Shown here in pieces: positions 24,701 to 35,211 of a stretch of 64,000 nucleotides of DNA; within the stretch, counting starts at the first letter, position 1; each line of letters starts with the position of its first letter. The position numbers were made by a program, and so were the translations under genes. Source of the DNA: Symbiodinium natans (taxonomy: Eukaryota > Sar > Dinophyceae > Suessiales > Symbiodiniaceae); NCBI GenBank assembly GCA_905221605.1, contig CAJNDS010002198.1, forward strand, positions 25,001 to 89,000. The letters are read 5' to 3'. The notes under the pieces are model-generated. The model was not told where the DNA came from. It did not search any database and saw only the letters and a list, made by a program, of their open reading frames with translations.

Positions 24701-26158
24701 CTTGATAATTCCGAAAGGGTTTTGGTGGGTTCTTATAGTATACGTATGTAGGGACCATAAGGGAATAGTACCTTTAGTATCTACCCCTGTATTAGTTGCC
24801 AGGTTTAGGTTTCGGGTTGAGGGCCTAGGGCTTTGGTCCTTTTCGTGAGCTCCTTCTGTCCCAAACACGGCTAAAGGTATAACTTCCCAAGAACCTTGAA
24901 AAACATCACGATCTTCTGGGATGCTCACGGGGGCATTTGGTCTTAGGGCTGACTTTGGTTTGGGGGGTCCCCCTCATATACACCAAACTACGACAATCCT
25001 AATGCAGGAAGTCCCCAGCAGGTGCACATAATATCCGGAAACCTCCACATGCGGCCTGCACATGGATACAAGGCCGTTGACGCTGTTGACTCAAGCTGGT
25101 GAGTCGGTCTACCCTGGTTTCGGGCTTAGGGCCCTGCAACCCTAAACCCTAAACCCTACACCCTGCCAAACCCTACTATATAAACCCATCAACCCTGCAG
25201 CCAACCCTATAAGCGACAAAAAGGCAGTCGGGCGTCTGCTTTGGCGCGTCGACCTTGGGGAAGGTGACGTGGAGGTCACGGTGATCCGGAAGGTCCTGGG
25301 TTAAAGGCGCAGCGTGTATAACCTGGTAGTATAGGGGCCTGACATATTAGCTCAGGGTTCTGCAGATGAGCATCTTTGCCTTACTTGTACTTGCCCAAAG
25401 CCCCACATAAAACTGCCCATGAACCTCCAAGTACATCGTTCGCCAGGCTCAGTTCGGAACCCCTGCGCTCCTACATACTCAAAGGAAGCAACTGTGGGGC
25501 TTTCGCAACTCAACCCTGAGCCCAGAATAAGTTTAGGGCCTAGGGTTTAGAGTAGATTGAAATCATTGAGGGTTCAGGCCCTGCTCATGCCCGCGAAAAA
25601 GATTCGAGGAGATTCGTGGAGCTTCGAGGAAAGTTTCGGGTAGTTTCGTGTTCAAGCTGGAGAATAACTTCAAGTCACGGAGGCTTGCGGGTTTAGGGTT
25701 GGGATGTTCCCCCGTATATTAGTATACTAATAGTCCTTGATCGGGATCCTAATAGGGGGTACTAGAATCCTTATGAAGGACGACTTGGGTGTAGGGCTTA
25801 GACGCGAACCCGGAACCAAAAAGAGCCCTGACACATGTGCATTACAAACACCCTGATCTTTCAACCCCTAAACCCTAAACCCTAACCCTAAACCCTAAAC
25901 CCTAAACCCCTAAACCCCTAAACCCCTAAACCCCTCAACCCCTAAACCCCTAAACCCCTCAACCCCTAATCCCCTAAACCCCTAAACCCTTAAACCCCTA
26001 AAGCCCTAAAACCCTAAACCCCTAAACCCTAAACCCTAAACCCTAAACCCCTAAACCCCTATCCACCGATCTGAACATCCGGCGGAGAGGCCGGCTTCCA
26101 GCCGAACTTCTGAATGCTGCGGAGGGGGACGCTCGCCATGGCCGCGTTCTTTGCCACC
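21750..26158 (-). CDS. Papain-like cysteine protease, copy 4
   Basis: Peptidase C1 family. Exons: A 26080-26158, B 25237-25295, C about 23777-23838, D 23118-23224, E 22169-22632, F 21750-21927 (stop TAA at 21750). Catalytic Cys is in D, and His and Asn are in E. Exon A reads VAKNAAMASVPLRS then IQKFGWKPASPP, so like copy 2 it uses a phase-1 acceptor and must be preceded by a different first exon, which I cannot find in the 358 bp before the stop of copy 5. Exon C carries one extra Gly codon if its GC donor is placed at 23776. The C-terminus is about 15 residues longer than in copy 2 (AGTALEKVLSTSTVNPPL) because the VKK-stop end is replaced. A 5'-truncated or trans-spliced short gene cannot be excluded. 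Confidence 0.8.
22016..22139 (+). repeat. Octamer arrays (CCCTAGAA)n and (CCCTATAA)n
   Basis: About nine units of ACCCTAGA then about seven of ACCCTATA, ending 30 bp from the end of exon E of protease copy 4. Eight-base derivatives of the telomere heptamer. Confidence 0.9.
23852..24268 (+). repeat. Mixed TTTAGGG and (TTTGGGG)n array
   Basis: Begins as mixed TTTAGGG/TTTGGGG, then over twenty near-perfect GGGGTTT units (24104-24257). It makes a spurious glycine-rich frame. In the C/B intron of protease copy 4. Confidence 0.9.
25711..25790 (+). mobile_element. Short dispersed element, AGTCCTT/AAGGAC family
   Basis: Shares CCCCCxTAT, TAATAGTCCTTxATxGGGAT, GGGGGTACTA and AAGGAC with 39436-39535. 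The AGTCCTT and AAGGACT blocks are inverted. Non-coding, in the B/A intron of copy 4. Confidence 0.5.
25860..26060 (+). repeat. Octamer array (CCCCTAAA)n
   Basis: Telomere-type array in which most units have four C (CCCCTAAA), abutting the 3' side of exon A of protease copy 4. Confidence 0.85.
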
Positions 26159-26516
26159 CTTGGTGGTTCAGGGCTTAGGGTTTAGGGTTTAGGGTTTAGG
26201 GTTTAGGGCTTAGGGCTTAGGGCTTGGGATTTGGGGTTTGGGGTTTGCGGTTTGGGGTTTAGGGTTGGGGGTTAGGGTTTGGGGTTTAGGGTTTGGGGTG
26301 TAGGATTTGGGGTAACAGCGGTGCGGGAGCCATCGTTCACAAGTGGTGGGTGCCCTAGTCCATGGCTTTAGGGTTTAGGGTTTAGGGCCCCTCAACCTTC
26401 GAACACTCACCTCAGTTGCCTCCATAACCTACCAGACGGTCAGTTCTCCAAGTCTTGGGGGAAAGTACCCTCATGAAACTGAAACCCAACCCTAAACCCT
26501 AAAACCCGATGAAACC

Positions 26517-29500
26517 CTAAACCCTGCAACCCAGACACGTGAACTCGGCCTTCTTGGCATTCTTGAAGCCGTCGACCCAGTTGATGGCCCAGAAGTCCAT
26601 GGCAAGGGAGGGGTGGCAGATGTATTCGTAGGGCATGTAGAAGTAGCCCTTGTCACCCCACCTGGGCAGCAGAGTTATCAGTAGACCCAGGAGTAACCTT
26701 GGGATAAAAAGGATGCCCTTTTTGGTTTTTAAGAGGATTATAACGGAACCCCACCTGTGCAGCAGAAAGCGCTACGAATGGGAATCGACAGCGTGCGAAA
26801 AGGTTAAAACAAAAAAACAGCAAACATAGCAATGACATAGAAGCTTAAGCAATGATCGAGATAAAGACTTGAAACATAGGGGTTCTAATAGTAACATCGA
26901 AATACTGTATATTCGATATATATATATATATATATTTATTTATTTATTTATGTATTTATTTATATGGAAACACAACATCAAAACAACCGGAGCAAGCCTA
27001 ATCACCATAGCAACAACCGATAAATCAACAATCGAAAAAAATCTTCTTGAACATGCAAGCAATACTGACGATGGAAATAAGTAGCAATGATCGTAATGGT
27101 GGTAAGCATAGGAATACGAGTAATTCAGCAGATATAGTAATAACAGTATACTCGTCATAAGACGAATAAATACTAAAATGTATGGTCATAAAGATCAGAA
27201 TAACAACAGCAATAAGACTCACAACAACGGCATTTCTTAACCTAATTACAAGAACACGAAGAAGCGTGCCAGTGTTAGTGCTAACGGTGCACTTGTGACA
27301 GCAGCGATAGTGATAAGAAGAACAATCGTAGTAGAAGTAAGAACCGTGCAAATACCAAGAGCAAAATGCGAACTAGGAATTGGAGCAGCAACTATAGTCA
27401 TCGCAACAGTATGTTCACAGTGTTTGTAACAATGGACACACATCATGAAGTAGTCATCAATGTACTCGAGAAAACTTGTGACAACCAGGCTGTAAACCCA
27501 GACAGTGCTGCAATTTCAGCACGAAATCATGCTTGCTACTGCACGTTGCCACCACGACTTCCCTAAACCCTAAACCCTAAACCCTAAACCCTAAACCCTA
27601 AACCCTAAACCCTACACCCTAAACCCTAAACCCTAAACCCTAAACCCTACACCCTAAACCCTAAACCCAAAACCCGCGATTCCGAGCAGAAATGGGCACT
27701 GGGCTCAAGCGAGAGGCGACAGCGAGCACGAGCCTACCGAGCCCCTTGTTGCCTACACTCTTCTGTGAGGCTAAGTGTATGGCAAGAAGGGGACATTAGG
27801 GTTTAGGGTTTAGGCGGTTTAGGGTTTGGGGTTTGGGGTTTAGGGTTTAGGGACATTAACGTACCCATTTTGAAGGGATAGCGAATGAGGTCTACGGCTG
27901 AGGCTTCTAATAAGAAATCTGCCTTTTTCAGCCAGGGTTTCGAAATTTCTTAAAACCCCAAATGGAAATAAGAAAGTTAGGTTTGAACCAGACCCTGAAA
28001 TATATTTCTTATTCGAGGGTTGATTAGAGGTGAGTATAGGGACAGAGTTGGGCAACATGTAACTCACCAGTGTAGAGCTTTTCGGTGTGCTCTAAGCTCT
28101 AAACCCTAAACCCTAAACCCTACCCTAAACCCTAAACCCTAAACCCTAAACCCTAAACCCTAAACGCGGGGAAGAGGCCCGGCACAAAAAGTCACCTTTT
28201 TTGGGCCTTTCCGGCCTGAAACACCTCAAAAAAGGTGACTTTTTGTGCCGGGCCTCTTCCCCTGAGCCCTGAGCCCTGAGCCCTTAAAGGCTTCCCCGCA
28301 AGAGCCCGGCATCCCCGCAAGAGCCCGGCACAAAAAGTCACCTTTTTTGGGCCTTTCCGGCCCCAAGCACCTCAAAAAAGGTGACTTTTTGTGCCGGGCC
28401 TCTTCCCCGCAAGAGCCCGGCACAAAAAGTCACCTTTTTTGGGCCTTTCCGGCCTGAAACACCTCAAAAAAGGTGACTTTTTGTGCCGGGCCTCTTCCCT
28501 TAAGCCCTAAGCCCTAAGCCCTAAGCCCTGAGCCCTGAGCTCTGAGCCCTTAAAGGCTTCCCCGCAAGAGCCCGGCATCCCCACAAGAGCCCGGCACAAA
28601 AAGTCACCTTTTTTGGGCCTTTCCGGCCTGAAACACCTCAAAAAAGGTGACTTTTTGTGCCGATGAGCCCGGCACAAAAAGTCACCTTCCGGCCTCAAAC
28701 ACCTCAGTTTCTATGGCAATCGCGAAAGAACAGCAAAACCAGGCCCAGAACAACCCCACACAAAATGTAACCGGTGGGGTTCGAGCCCAGGCCCGCCCGA
28801 CACAAAATGAACCCGGCGGGGTTCGAACTGGTGCCCATTGGCATCAAGGACTGTTGCTTTGCCACTGAGCTATTCGGACTCTGAAACCCTCAAGAGAATG
28901 ATGTGTATTTACTACTTTGCTACAATGGAAAAGTTTTTGCCGTGAAAGGTGACTTTTTGTGCCTTACCTCTTCCCCGCAAGAGCCCGGCACAAAAAGTCA
29001 CCTTTTTTGGGCCTTTCCGGCCTGAAACACCTCAAAAAAGGTGACTTTTTGTGCCGGGCCTCTTCCCCTGAGCCCTGAGCCCTGAGCCCTTAAAGGCTTC
29101 CCCGCAAGAGCCCGGCATCCCCGCAAGAGCCCGGCACAAAAAGTCACCTTTTTTGGGCCTTTCCGGCCTGAAACACCTCAAAAAAGGTGACTTTTTGTGC
29201 CGGGCCTCTTCCCCACAAGAGCCCGGCACAAAAAGTCACCTTTTTTGGGCCTTTCCAGCCTGAAACACCTCAAAAAAGGTGACTTTTTGTGCCGGGCCTC
29301 TTCCCCTAAGCCCTAAGCCCTGAGCCCTGAGCCCTGAGCCCTGAGCCCTGAGCCCTGAGCCCTTAAAGGCTTCCCCGCAAGAGCCCGGCATCCCCGCAAG
29401 AGCCCGGCATAAAAAGTCACCTTTTTTGGGCCTTTCCGGCCCCAAGCACCTCAAAAAAGGTGACTTTTTGTGCCGGGCCTCTTCCCCGCAAGAGCCCGGC

Positions 29501-32500
29501 ACAAAAAGTCACCTTTTTTGGGCCTTTCCGGCCTGAAACACCTCAAAAAAGGTGACTTTTTGTGCCGGGCCTCTTCTCCGCAAGAGCCCGGCACAAAAAG
29601 TCACCTTTTTTGGGCCTTTCCGGCCCCAAGCACCTCAAAAAAGGTGACTTTTTGTGCCGGGCCTCTTTTTGCAGAGGCTTTAGGTTGAGACTACGGGGCT
29701 TAAGGGATTAGAGGGTGTTTCTTGGGTTCTTGGTAAATATGACAGAGAACGTTACTTAATACTTCCTCGGCGGAATTTTTTGGGGCGAGCCCGCGAGGCC
29801 CTGGATTTTAAAATGTGTGGCCGGTCCAGGTCCAGATTTCTTAATTAATAAAATTTCTTAACACACTCCTGGGCCGTAGGTCCTTCAGGTAAGAATCGCA
29901 GTCTTAGAACTGGTCCTACTGTATTGAATCCAGTCTTAGGTTATATGAGGTTAATATAGGGGCCTGAACAATTAGAATAGGGTTTCGGGGGGTTGTTTTT
30001 GTATGATTTTTATAGGTACCCTAAGGGAATACTATTAGTAATTATTCCGACCCCTAAATTGGGCGAGCTGCCCCTCGCCCCAGGAGTTGCGCACGATGAA
30101 GCACTGCTGGAAGTCGTCGTAGCCCACGGCGCACACAGCATGGCCGCCCAGCTGCTGGTCGTTCGCCTGGGGCATCACCATCTTTCCAGTACTGGCGACC
30201 TCTGCGGTCTGGAAACTAGACAGGACGGTAAAGCCGAACACGAACGGGTAGCCGCTCTTGATGCACATTTTCATCTGGCTCAAGTCCTGTGCAACGCGGG
30301 CGTAGCCAATGACCTTGCACTTCTGCGCGATCTCGTAGGACCTGGTGTCCGGCTGCTGCTTGAAGAAGTCGGGGCCATCGTCGTACTTCCAAACGCTCTC
30401 GGGGCAAACGCCCACCTTGGACATGACCTTGATGCCGTCGCGGATCATGGCCCCGGCGTCCTGGTTCACGCTACCCTCCACCAGGCGCTCGTTGTAGTAG
30501 ATGAAGAGGCGGCTCGGGGTGAAATCGGCGAAATCCTGCTGCAGCATGGCGCCCGCCCTCATGTCTCGGGTTTGGAAACCTCCTTCCACCCTCAAGATTG
30601 GAACCCTTCGGCCCACCCCCCCCCCCCCCCCCCCCCACCAAAAAAACAAAACATTCAAAGACCCACTCAAGCTAGTTCTACGGTTCTACCTGTAAGGTCG
30701 ATGTTTGGGTGGAGAAGGGCACCTGCACCCCATCCTCTCACAAGTCACCCGGCACCGCATGACCCGATTCAGCGTGCAAGTAACACAACGCTGTGCTTCA
30801 CGCCGCTATCATCAATCATCACACAACATTTCAACATCCCACAGCTCGCCGCACCACGCGTCACTACACACCACATGACCAAGATGGCGTTGTGCTTGAC
30901 GGCAGGATGCAATCATCCACCTAAATTGTGGGACAACTAGACGCACAGGATGTTTGCTGATGTCCAAACCAGAATCTAGAATCAGGATAGGATACATGCC
31001 TCTTTCTCATCATTCTCTCGGAGGGGCGGGGGGGGGGGGGGGGGCAAGAAGTCGATCTTTGGCCGCATGGGGATGTAGGTGTCTTGCTGTCGTGTGCCCA
31101 GGACATCATTCGCGTGGAGTGCGCTGAAGGGTGTCGGAACTGTCTGGGTTTTTTTCTGGCTGTCTGCGTGGTCAGTGTTGATGCTGCTTCTGTGGATTAA
31201 GCCTTTCAACCCTGCTATGCTTTGGCGGAATGCCTTGATCCTTGCCTTTCAGTTCTTCCATGCAACCTGAGGGAAGTTCCGGTGTTTAGGGTTAATGGCT
31301 AACAGAGATCTTCAGTGCCCTAAACCCTGAACCCTAAACCCTAAACCCAAAACCCTAACGGCTCTGCACCCTGAAGGCCCTAAACCCTAAACCCTAAACC
31401 CTAAACCCTAAACCCTAAACCCTAAACCCTAAACCCTAAACCCTAAACCCTAAACCCTAAACCCTAAACCCTAAACCCTAAACCCTAAACCCTACAGCAG
31501 GGTGTCCTTGTGGTTCTCGACCTCCATCTTGTGCAGAGTGAAGTGAAAGGCGGCTGCCAGCGCGTTGGCCGTGCAGCTGCCAAGGTGCCCCTGGTTGAAG
31601 ATGGGGAAGCCACCTCACACTCCACAGCCCTAAACCCTAAACCCTAAACCCTAAACCCTAAACCCTAAACCCTAAACCCTAAACCCTAAACCCTAAACCC
31701 TAAACCCTAAACCCTAAACCCCCCTAAAACCCTAAATGCTTGTTTAGGGTCAAGGATTTGCGTAGCTTCGGTTTGGTCGGGATGTAGGGCTTCGTAAAAA
31801 GGACCGTGAAGCCTAGAAACTTAAGCTTTGCCCTACACACTAAACCCTAAATCCTAAACCCTAAAGCCGCAGGGTCAGGGAAGTCTCATAGGGCTGTTTT
31901 GGGGCGACTTAGATATATAGAGTGACTGTAGACGGTACACCTTGGGGCTAATTTCGGGAGTCCGAAAGAGGAGTCCTCCCCCCCAAAGGTTTATGGTTTA
32001 GGGTTTAGGTCCAGGGTTTAGGGTATGAAGCCTTCTGTCTTATCTGGGGTCCTAAGTGGGAGGTTGGGCGAAGTGCGCGAACCCCACCCCTCCCCCCGAA
32101 CCCCCAAATCTAAACTGCTGCTATGCCGCCGTTCATGGGGCGGAGGTCTACGATCTCGTTGGCTCCATCCGCCTTCTTCTTAATCCTGGGCATTGCTAAC
32201 TTCAAGTTTCGAGTTCATAGGGTGTAGTCCTATGTGGCCTTGACCACAGACGTCCTACTTCACCCTCTTATGTCCCCGGGCGTCTTGATGCTCACCCTCG
32301 GGCCTGACGGCTTTCGGACGTCTCAAAGGGGGTCGCCTAGGGTCGCCTAGCTTTTGCAGTTGACGATGACCACCTTAGGGCCCTGCAAGGGACAATTCGT
32401 GCCACCGAACACCGAACTACCCCGAAACCTCAAGCCTTTGCTCCCCAGCCCTGTCGACGAACCGAAACTCCAAAATCGAGGGCTTGTGCCAAAGCCCGAA

Positions 32501-35211
32501 GCCCCACACGACCTTCACCTGCCAGGAATCGAGCTCGGTGCATCCACCGTGGGGAAGGTGACGTGGAGGTCGCGGTGATCGGGGAAGTCCTAGGTTTAGG
32601 GTTTAGGGTTTAGGGTTTAGGGTTTAGGGTTTAGGGTTTAGGGTGCTCCAGCAATGGTATGTGAGGCTCCCTGGACTACGTAGTGCCTTTTGCAAGCAGC
32701 GACCCAAACCACCCTGGCGTTTCATCTAAACCCTAAACCCTAAACCCTAAACCCTAAACCCTAAACCCTAAACCCTAAACCCTAAACCCTAAACCCTAAA
32801 CCCTAAACCCTAAACCCTAAACCCTAAACCCAAGGTGCCCAGGTGCCCCGAACCGTTTTCCGACAGGTGGCCGGCTTCCAGCCATACTTCTGCACGGTGC
32901 GGCTGTCCATGCCAGTCATGGCCGGATGCCGCTCCACCTGCGTAGGGATTAGGGTTCAGGGTTTAGGGTTTATGGTTTAGGGTTTAGGATTTAGGGTGTA
33001 GGGTTTAGGGTGTAGGGGCCTGGATAATTAAAGGAATAGGGTTTTTGGGGGCTGCTAGACTGCTAGAGTATGAATGTTCTAGGGGCCACAGGGGAACACT
33101 ATTCGTAAATTACTCCGACACTCACATTCGACATTGCATGTCGAAGTCTTAAGGAGTTTAGGGGTACAGGGGCTTAACCCCCTGCACCCCTAAAACCCCC
33201 TCAACCCCTGGGGCCTCAAAGGCCTAAATCCCTAAAGCCCTAAACCCACAGACCTTTTAGGGTTTAGGGTTTAGGGTTTAGGGTTTAGGGTTTAGGGTTT
33301 AGGGTTTAGGGTTTAGGGTTTAGGGTTTAGGGTTTAGGGTTTAGGGTTTAGGGTTTAGGGTTTAGGGTTTAGGGTACCTTGGTTTAGGGCTTTGGCGGCT
33401 GGAAGCCTTTGGCTGCTCCGGTGTCCAGGGGTCACGCGGACTTGGTCGGGCTCGAAGCCCCTTAACCCTAAACCTGCATATCTAGTGGTTCTACCTTGGA
33501 CACTTAAGATTTTCCCCTTGGGTTTTGGTGTCCCTTTTGAAGGATCCATAAGGGAAGATCGGGGTCATGTTAGGAGTTTGTTAAGGGTTTAGGGTTTAGG
33601 GTTAAGGGGAAGGGTACGAGCCTTCATCCCTTCAGCAAATCCCGAACCCGAAACCTCCTGAGCCGAACTTTAGGGTTTGGGGTTTGGGGTTTAGGGTTTA
33701 AGGTTCAGGTTTTTTGGGTTCAGGGTTTAGGGTTTAGGTTTAAGGTTCAGGTGTACGGTTTAGGGCGTAGGGCCCGGTTTGGCAGATGCAAGGTATGAAA
33801 AGCAGAGCAGTACGGGGGTTGAACGCCCCGCCCTGAAAAAGCGTTGCGCAGCGGCCTCGACAGGCTTCCAACCCCCAAAAACTCTCCCTAAACCCTCAAG
33901 CCCAACCCCCCCAAACCCTCTCGCAAAACCATCTCAAAACCCTGGCATGCAAATGTCCACATGGAGCAATTGAGCCCCATCGAACGCCACGCTACTTATG
34001 AGGCAGCGCAAAATTGAAACGCGAAGACACCCAGTCCCTGCAGCTGAGGGCGGCGCAGGCAAACAAACCAACCCTACTATTGAGGGCAGTGCAAACCTAG
34101 GACTGGGAGTGCAACACATTGGTCATGGCAGGTGCGAGGTGTGAAGAGGGCGCCCAGGTCATGTGAAAAACCCTCAGAACCCTAAACTCAACCTCCCACC
34201 CCCCCCCCCCAACGGGACAAAAATATAGGGTTCAGTTTAGGGTTTAGGGTTTAGGGTTTAGGGTTTAGGGTTTAGGGTTTAGGGTTTAGGGTTTAGGGTT
34301 TAGGGTTTAGGGGTTAGGGTTTAGGGTTTAGGGTTTAGGGTTTAGGGTTTAGGGTTTAGGGTTTAGGGTTTAGGGTTTAGGGTTTAGGGTTTAGGGTTTA
34401 GGGTTTAGGGTTTAGGGGTTAGGATTTACGGGTTAGGGGTTAGGGGTTAGGGGTTAGGGTTTAGGGTTTAGGGTTTAGGGTTTAGGGCGTCTCGCCGCGC
34501 AGCGGCAGTAAGTGCCATGTGTAAATGGCGCCCCTACACACCCAGGGGGTGTGGGGGGGCGGCGTGTCACGCGAAGGCATCTGTTTTCAATGCAATCCAA
34601 CAATTTTCATTGGTGCTGGTTCCTTTCTCCCGCCCGCTGTGAGCTTTCACAGGCCACCACCCAAACCACTGCCTTTTAGGGTTTAGGGCTGTCGCCCTCA
34701 ATTCCCCACCATCACTTCACATCAGGGCAGGGCCAGGGTTGGGGGAGCCAGGCCAGGGGGGGTCAGAGAGGGGTGGCCAGGCTACCAGGGAGGTAGGCGG
34801 GTCAAAAACGAGCCTTTTTTGGCTCTGCGGGGGTACCCCCCCCCAGTACCCCCCCAGGGAAACGTCGACCGAAGGATTCCGGCCCAGGCTTTAGGGTATT
34901 CTCATCAAAAGGTTTGTAAATGTAAGGCACCACTTTACTGTCCTAAAGCAAGGCTCCACTCTCCAACGGCTCCACCCACTGTCCATCCAGTAAAGGTGTA
35001 TCTCGCTGCCGGGTATAATTCTGGGTCCAGGCACCCTAGTATAGGCCGGTGGGAATTTAGGGTTTAGGGTTTAGGGTTTAGGGTTTAGGGTTTTCGGGTT
35101 TGGGGTTTAGGGTTTCAAAGGAAACTCTCAGAAGCATCCTCTAAAAACGTTCAAAAGCCCGCCGGCCTTGAACTCCCCGGCCTGCACCGGTGCACTCTCG
35201 CAGGCTCCCAT
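26517..35211 (-). CDS. Papain-like cysteine protease, copy 5 (long repeat-filled introns)
   Basis: Peptidase C1 family. Exons: Z 35167-35211 (ATG at 35211, MGACESAPVQAGEFK), A about 32860-32937 (VERHPAMTGMDSRTVQKYGW), B 32537-32589, C 32127-32185, D 31507-31613, E 30072-30535, F 26517-26661 (TAG at 26517). Cys, His and Asn catalytic positions are all present. All exons except A have edges fixed by conserved GC/GA donors, and their summed length is a multiple of three. The donor of A is unresolved. The E/F intron is about 3.4 kb and contains an AT-rich island and the hairpin cluster at 28.2-29.7 kb. No closer exon F exists. The C-terminus is KAEFTCLGCRV. The D/C intron contains a nearly pure CCCTAAA array. 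Closest to copy 3 in exon E (FFKQQPDTRSY, SQMKMC). Confidence 0.78.
26662..26775 (+). repeat. Inserted short element flanked by a duplicated splice-acceptor region
   Basis: CCCCACCTGGGCAGCAGA at the edge of exon F of copy 5 recurs about 100 bp later as CCCCACCTGTGCAGCAGA. Between them is a sequence (CAGGAGTAACCTTGGGATAAAAAGG...) matching the tandem unit at 35400-35720. Confidence 0.6.
26780..27570. other. AT-rich island free of telomere repeats
   Basis: Within the E/F intron of protease copy 5. Rich in AAC/AAT/CAT-like trinucleotides with a TATATA/ATTTATTT tract at 26915-26965. Open frames on both strands show no recognisable protein. It is probably a decayed trinucleotide-rich repeat or old insertion. 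Confidence 0.45.
28171..29669. repeat. Cluster of near-perfect hairpin repeats
   Basis: About nine copies of a roughly 90-bp foldback unit plus partial copies. Each has arms of about 30 bp (AGAGGCCCGGCACAAAAAG.. and ..CTTTTTGTGCCGGGCCTCT) around a 25-bp spacer with GGCCTTTCCGGCC. Full copies start near 28171, 28319, 28409, 28584, 28978, 29123, 29217, 29398, 29489 and 29581. Linkers are CCCCGCAAGAGCCCGGCAT and degenerate CCCTGAG heptamers. Short open frames here are repeat readings. Confidence 0.92.
28762..28882 (-). pseudogene. Degenerate tRNA-like sequence (tRNA-derived repeat)
   Basis: On the minus strand TAGCTCAGTGGCAAAGCA (28855-28872) fits a Pol III A box and AGTTCGAACC (28820-28829) a B box, at about tRNA spacing. 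A second B-box-like block (GGCTCGAACCCC) follows at about 28768-28780, each followed by ATTTTGTG. The acceptor and anticodon stems do not pair, so this is not an intact tRNA. It splits the hairpin cluster in two, as an inserted SINE-like piece would. Confidence 0.45.
29953..30056 (+). mobile_element. Short dispersed element, TAGGGGCCTG family
   Basis: TATAGGGGCCTGAACAATTA to ACTATTAGTAATTATTCCGAC. Matches 33010-33121 in ends and order, and more weakly 24690-24797 and 25331-25370. Non-coding. It lies against the 3' end of exon E of protease copy 5. Confidence 0.55.
31379..31495 (+). repeat. (CCCTAAA)n array abutting exon D of copy 5
   Basis: About seventeen perfect units ending about a dozen bases from exon D (31507). 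A second array (31628-31721) starts 15 bp beyond the other edge of the exon, so the 107-bp exon is embedded in telomere repeats. Confidence 0.92.
32587..32832. repeat. Facing telomere-type arrays between exons B and A of copy 5
   Basis: A TTTAGGG array (32590-32645) directly abuts exon B, and a CCCTAAA array (32727-32832) ends near exon A. The intron is almost wholly two facing arrays around about 80 bp. Confidence 0.9.
33010..33121 (+). mobile_element. Short dispersed element, TAGGGGCCTG family, second copy
   Basis: TGTAGGGGCCTGGATAATTA to ACACTATTCGTAAATTACTCC, colinear with 29953-30056. In the first intron of protease copy 5. Confidence 0.55.
33256..33375 (+). repeat. (TTTAGGG)n array
   Basis: About seventeen perfect units in the first intron of protease copy 5. 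Confidence 0.92.
34234..34493 (+). repeat. Longest TTTAGGG-type array of the window
   Basis: About 37 units, mostly perfect, with a short patch of GGGGTTA variants (34430-34458). In the first intron of protease copy 5. Confidence 0.92.

Noticed and set aside
26869-27566. Several 60-108 codon frames in the AT-rich island
   Set aside because: Present on both strands, low complexity, no conserved motif. The region is an intron of protease copy 5.
28793-28882. Intact tRNA gene
   Set aside because: The A and B boxes fit, but the acceptor, anticodon and T stems do not pair.
28171-29669. CRISPR-like array
   Set aside because: The repeated unit is itself a foldback with repetitive linkers. There are no unique spacers, and the genome is eukaryotic.
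29993-30940. 315-codon plus-strand open frame
   Set aside because: Its first half is the antisense of exon E of protease copy 5 and the rest is intron. Similar antisense frames occur over every exon E.
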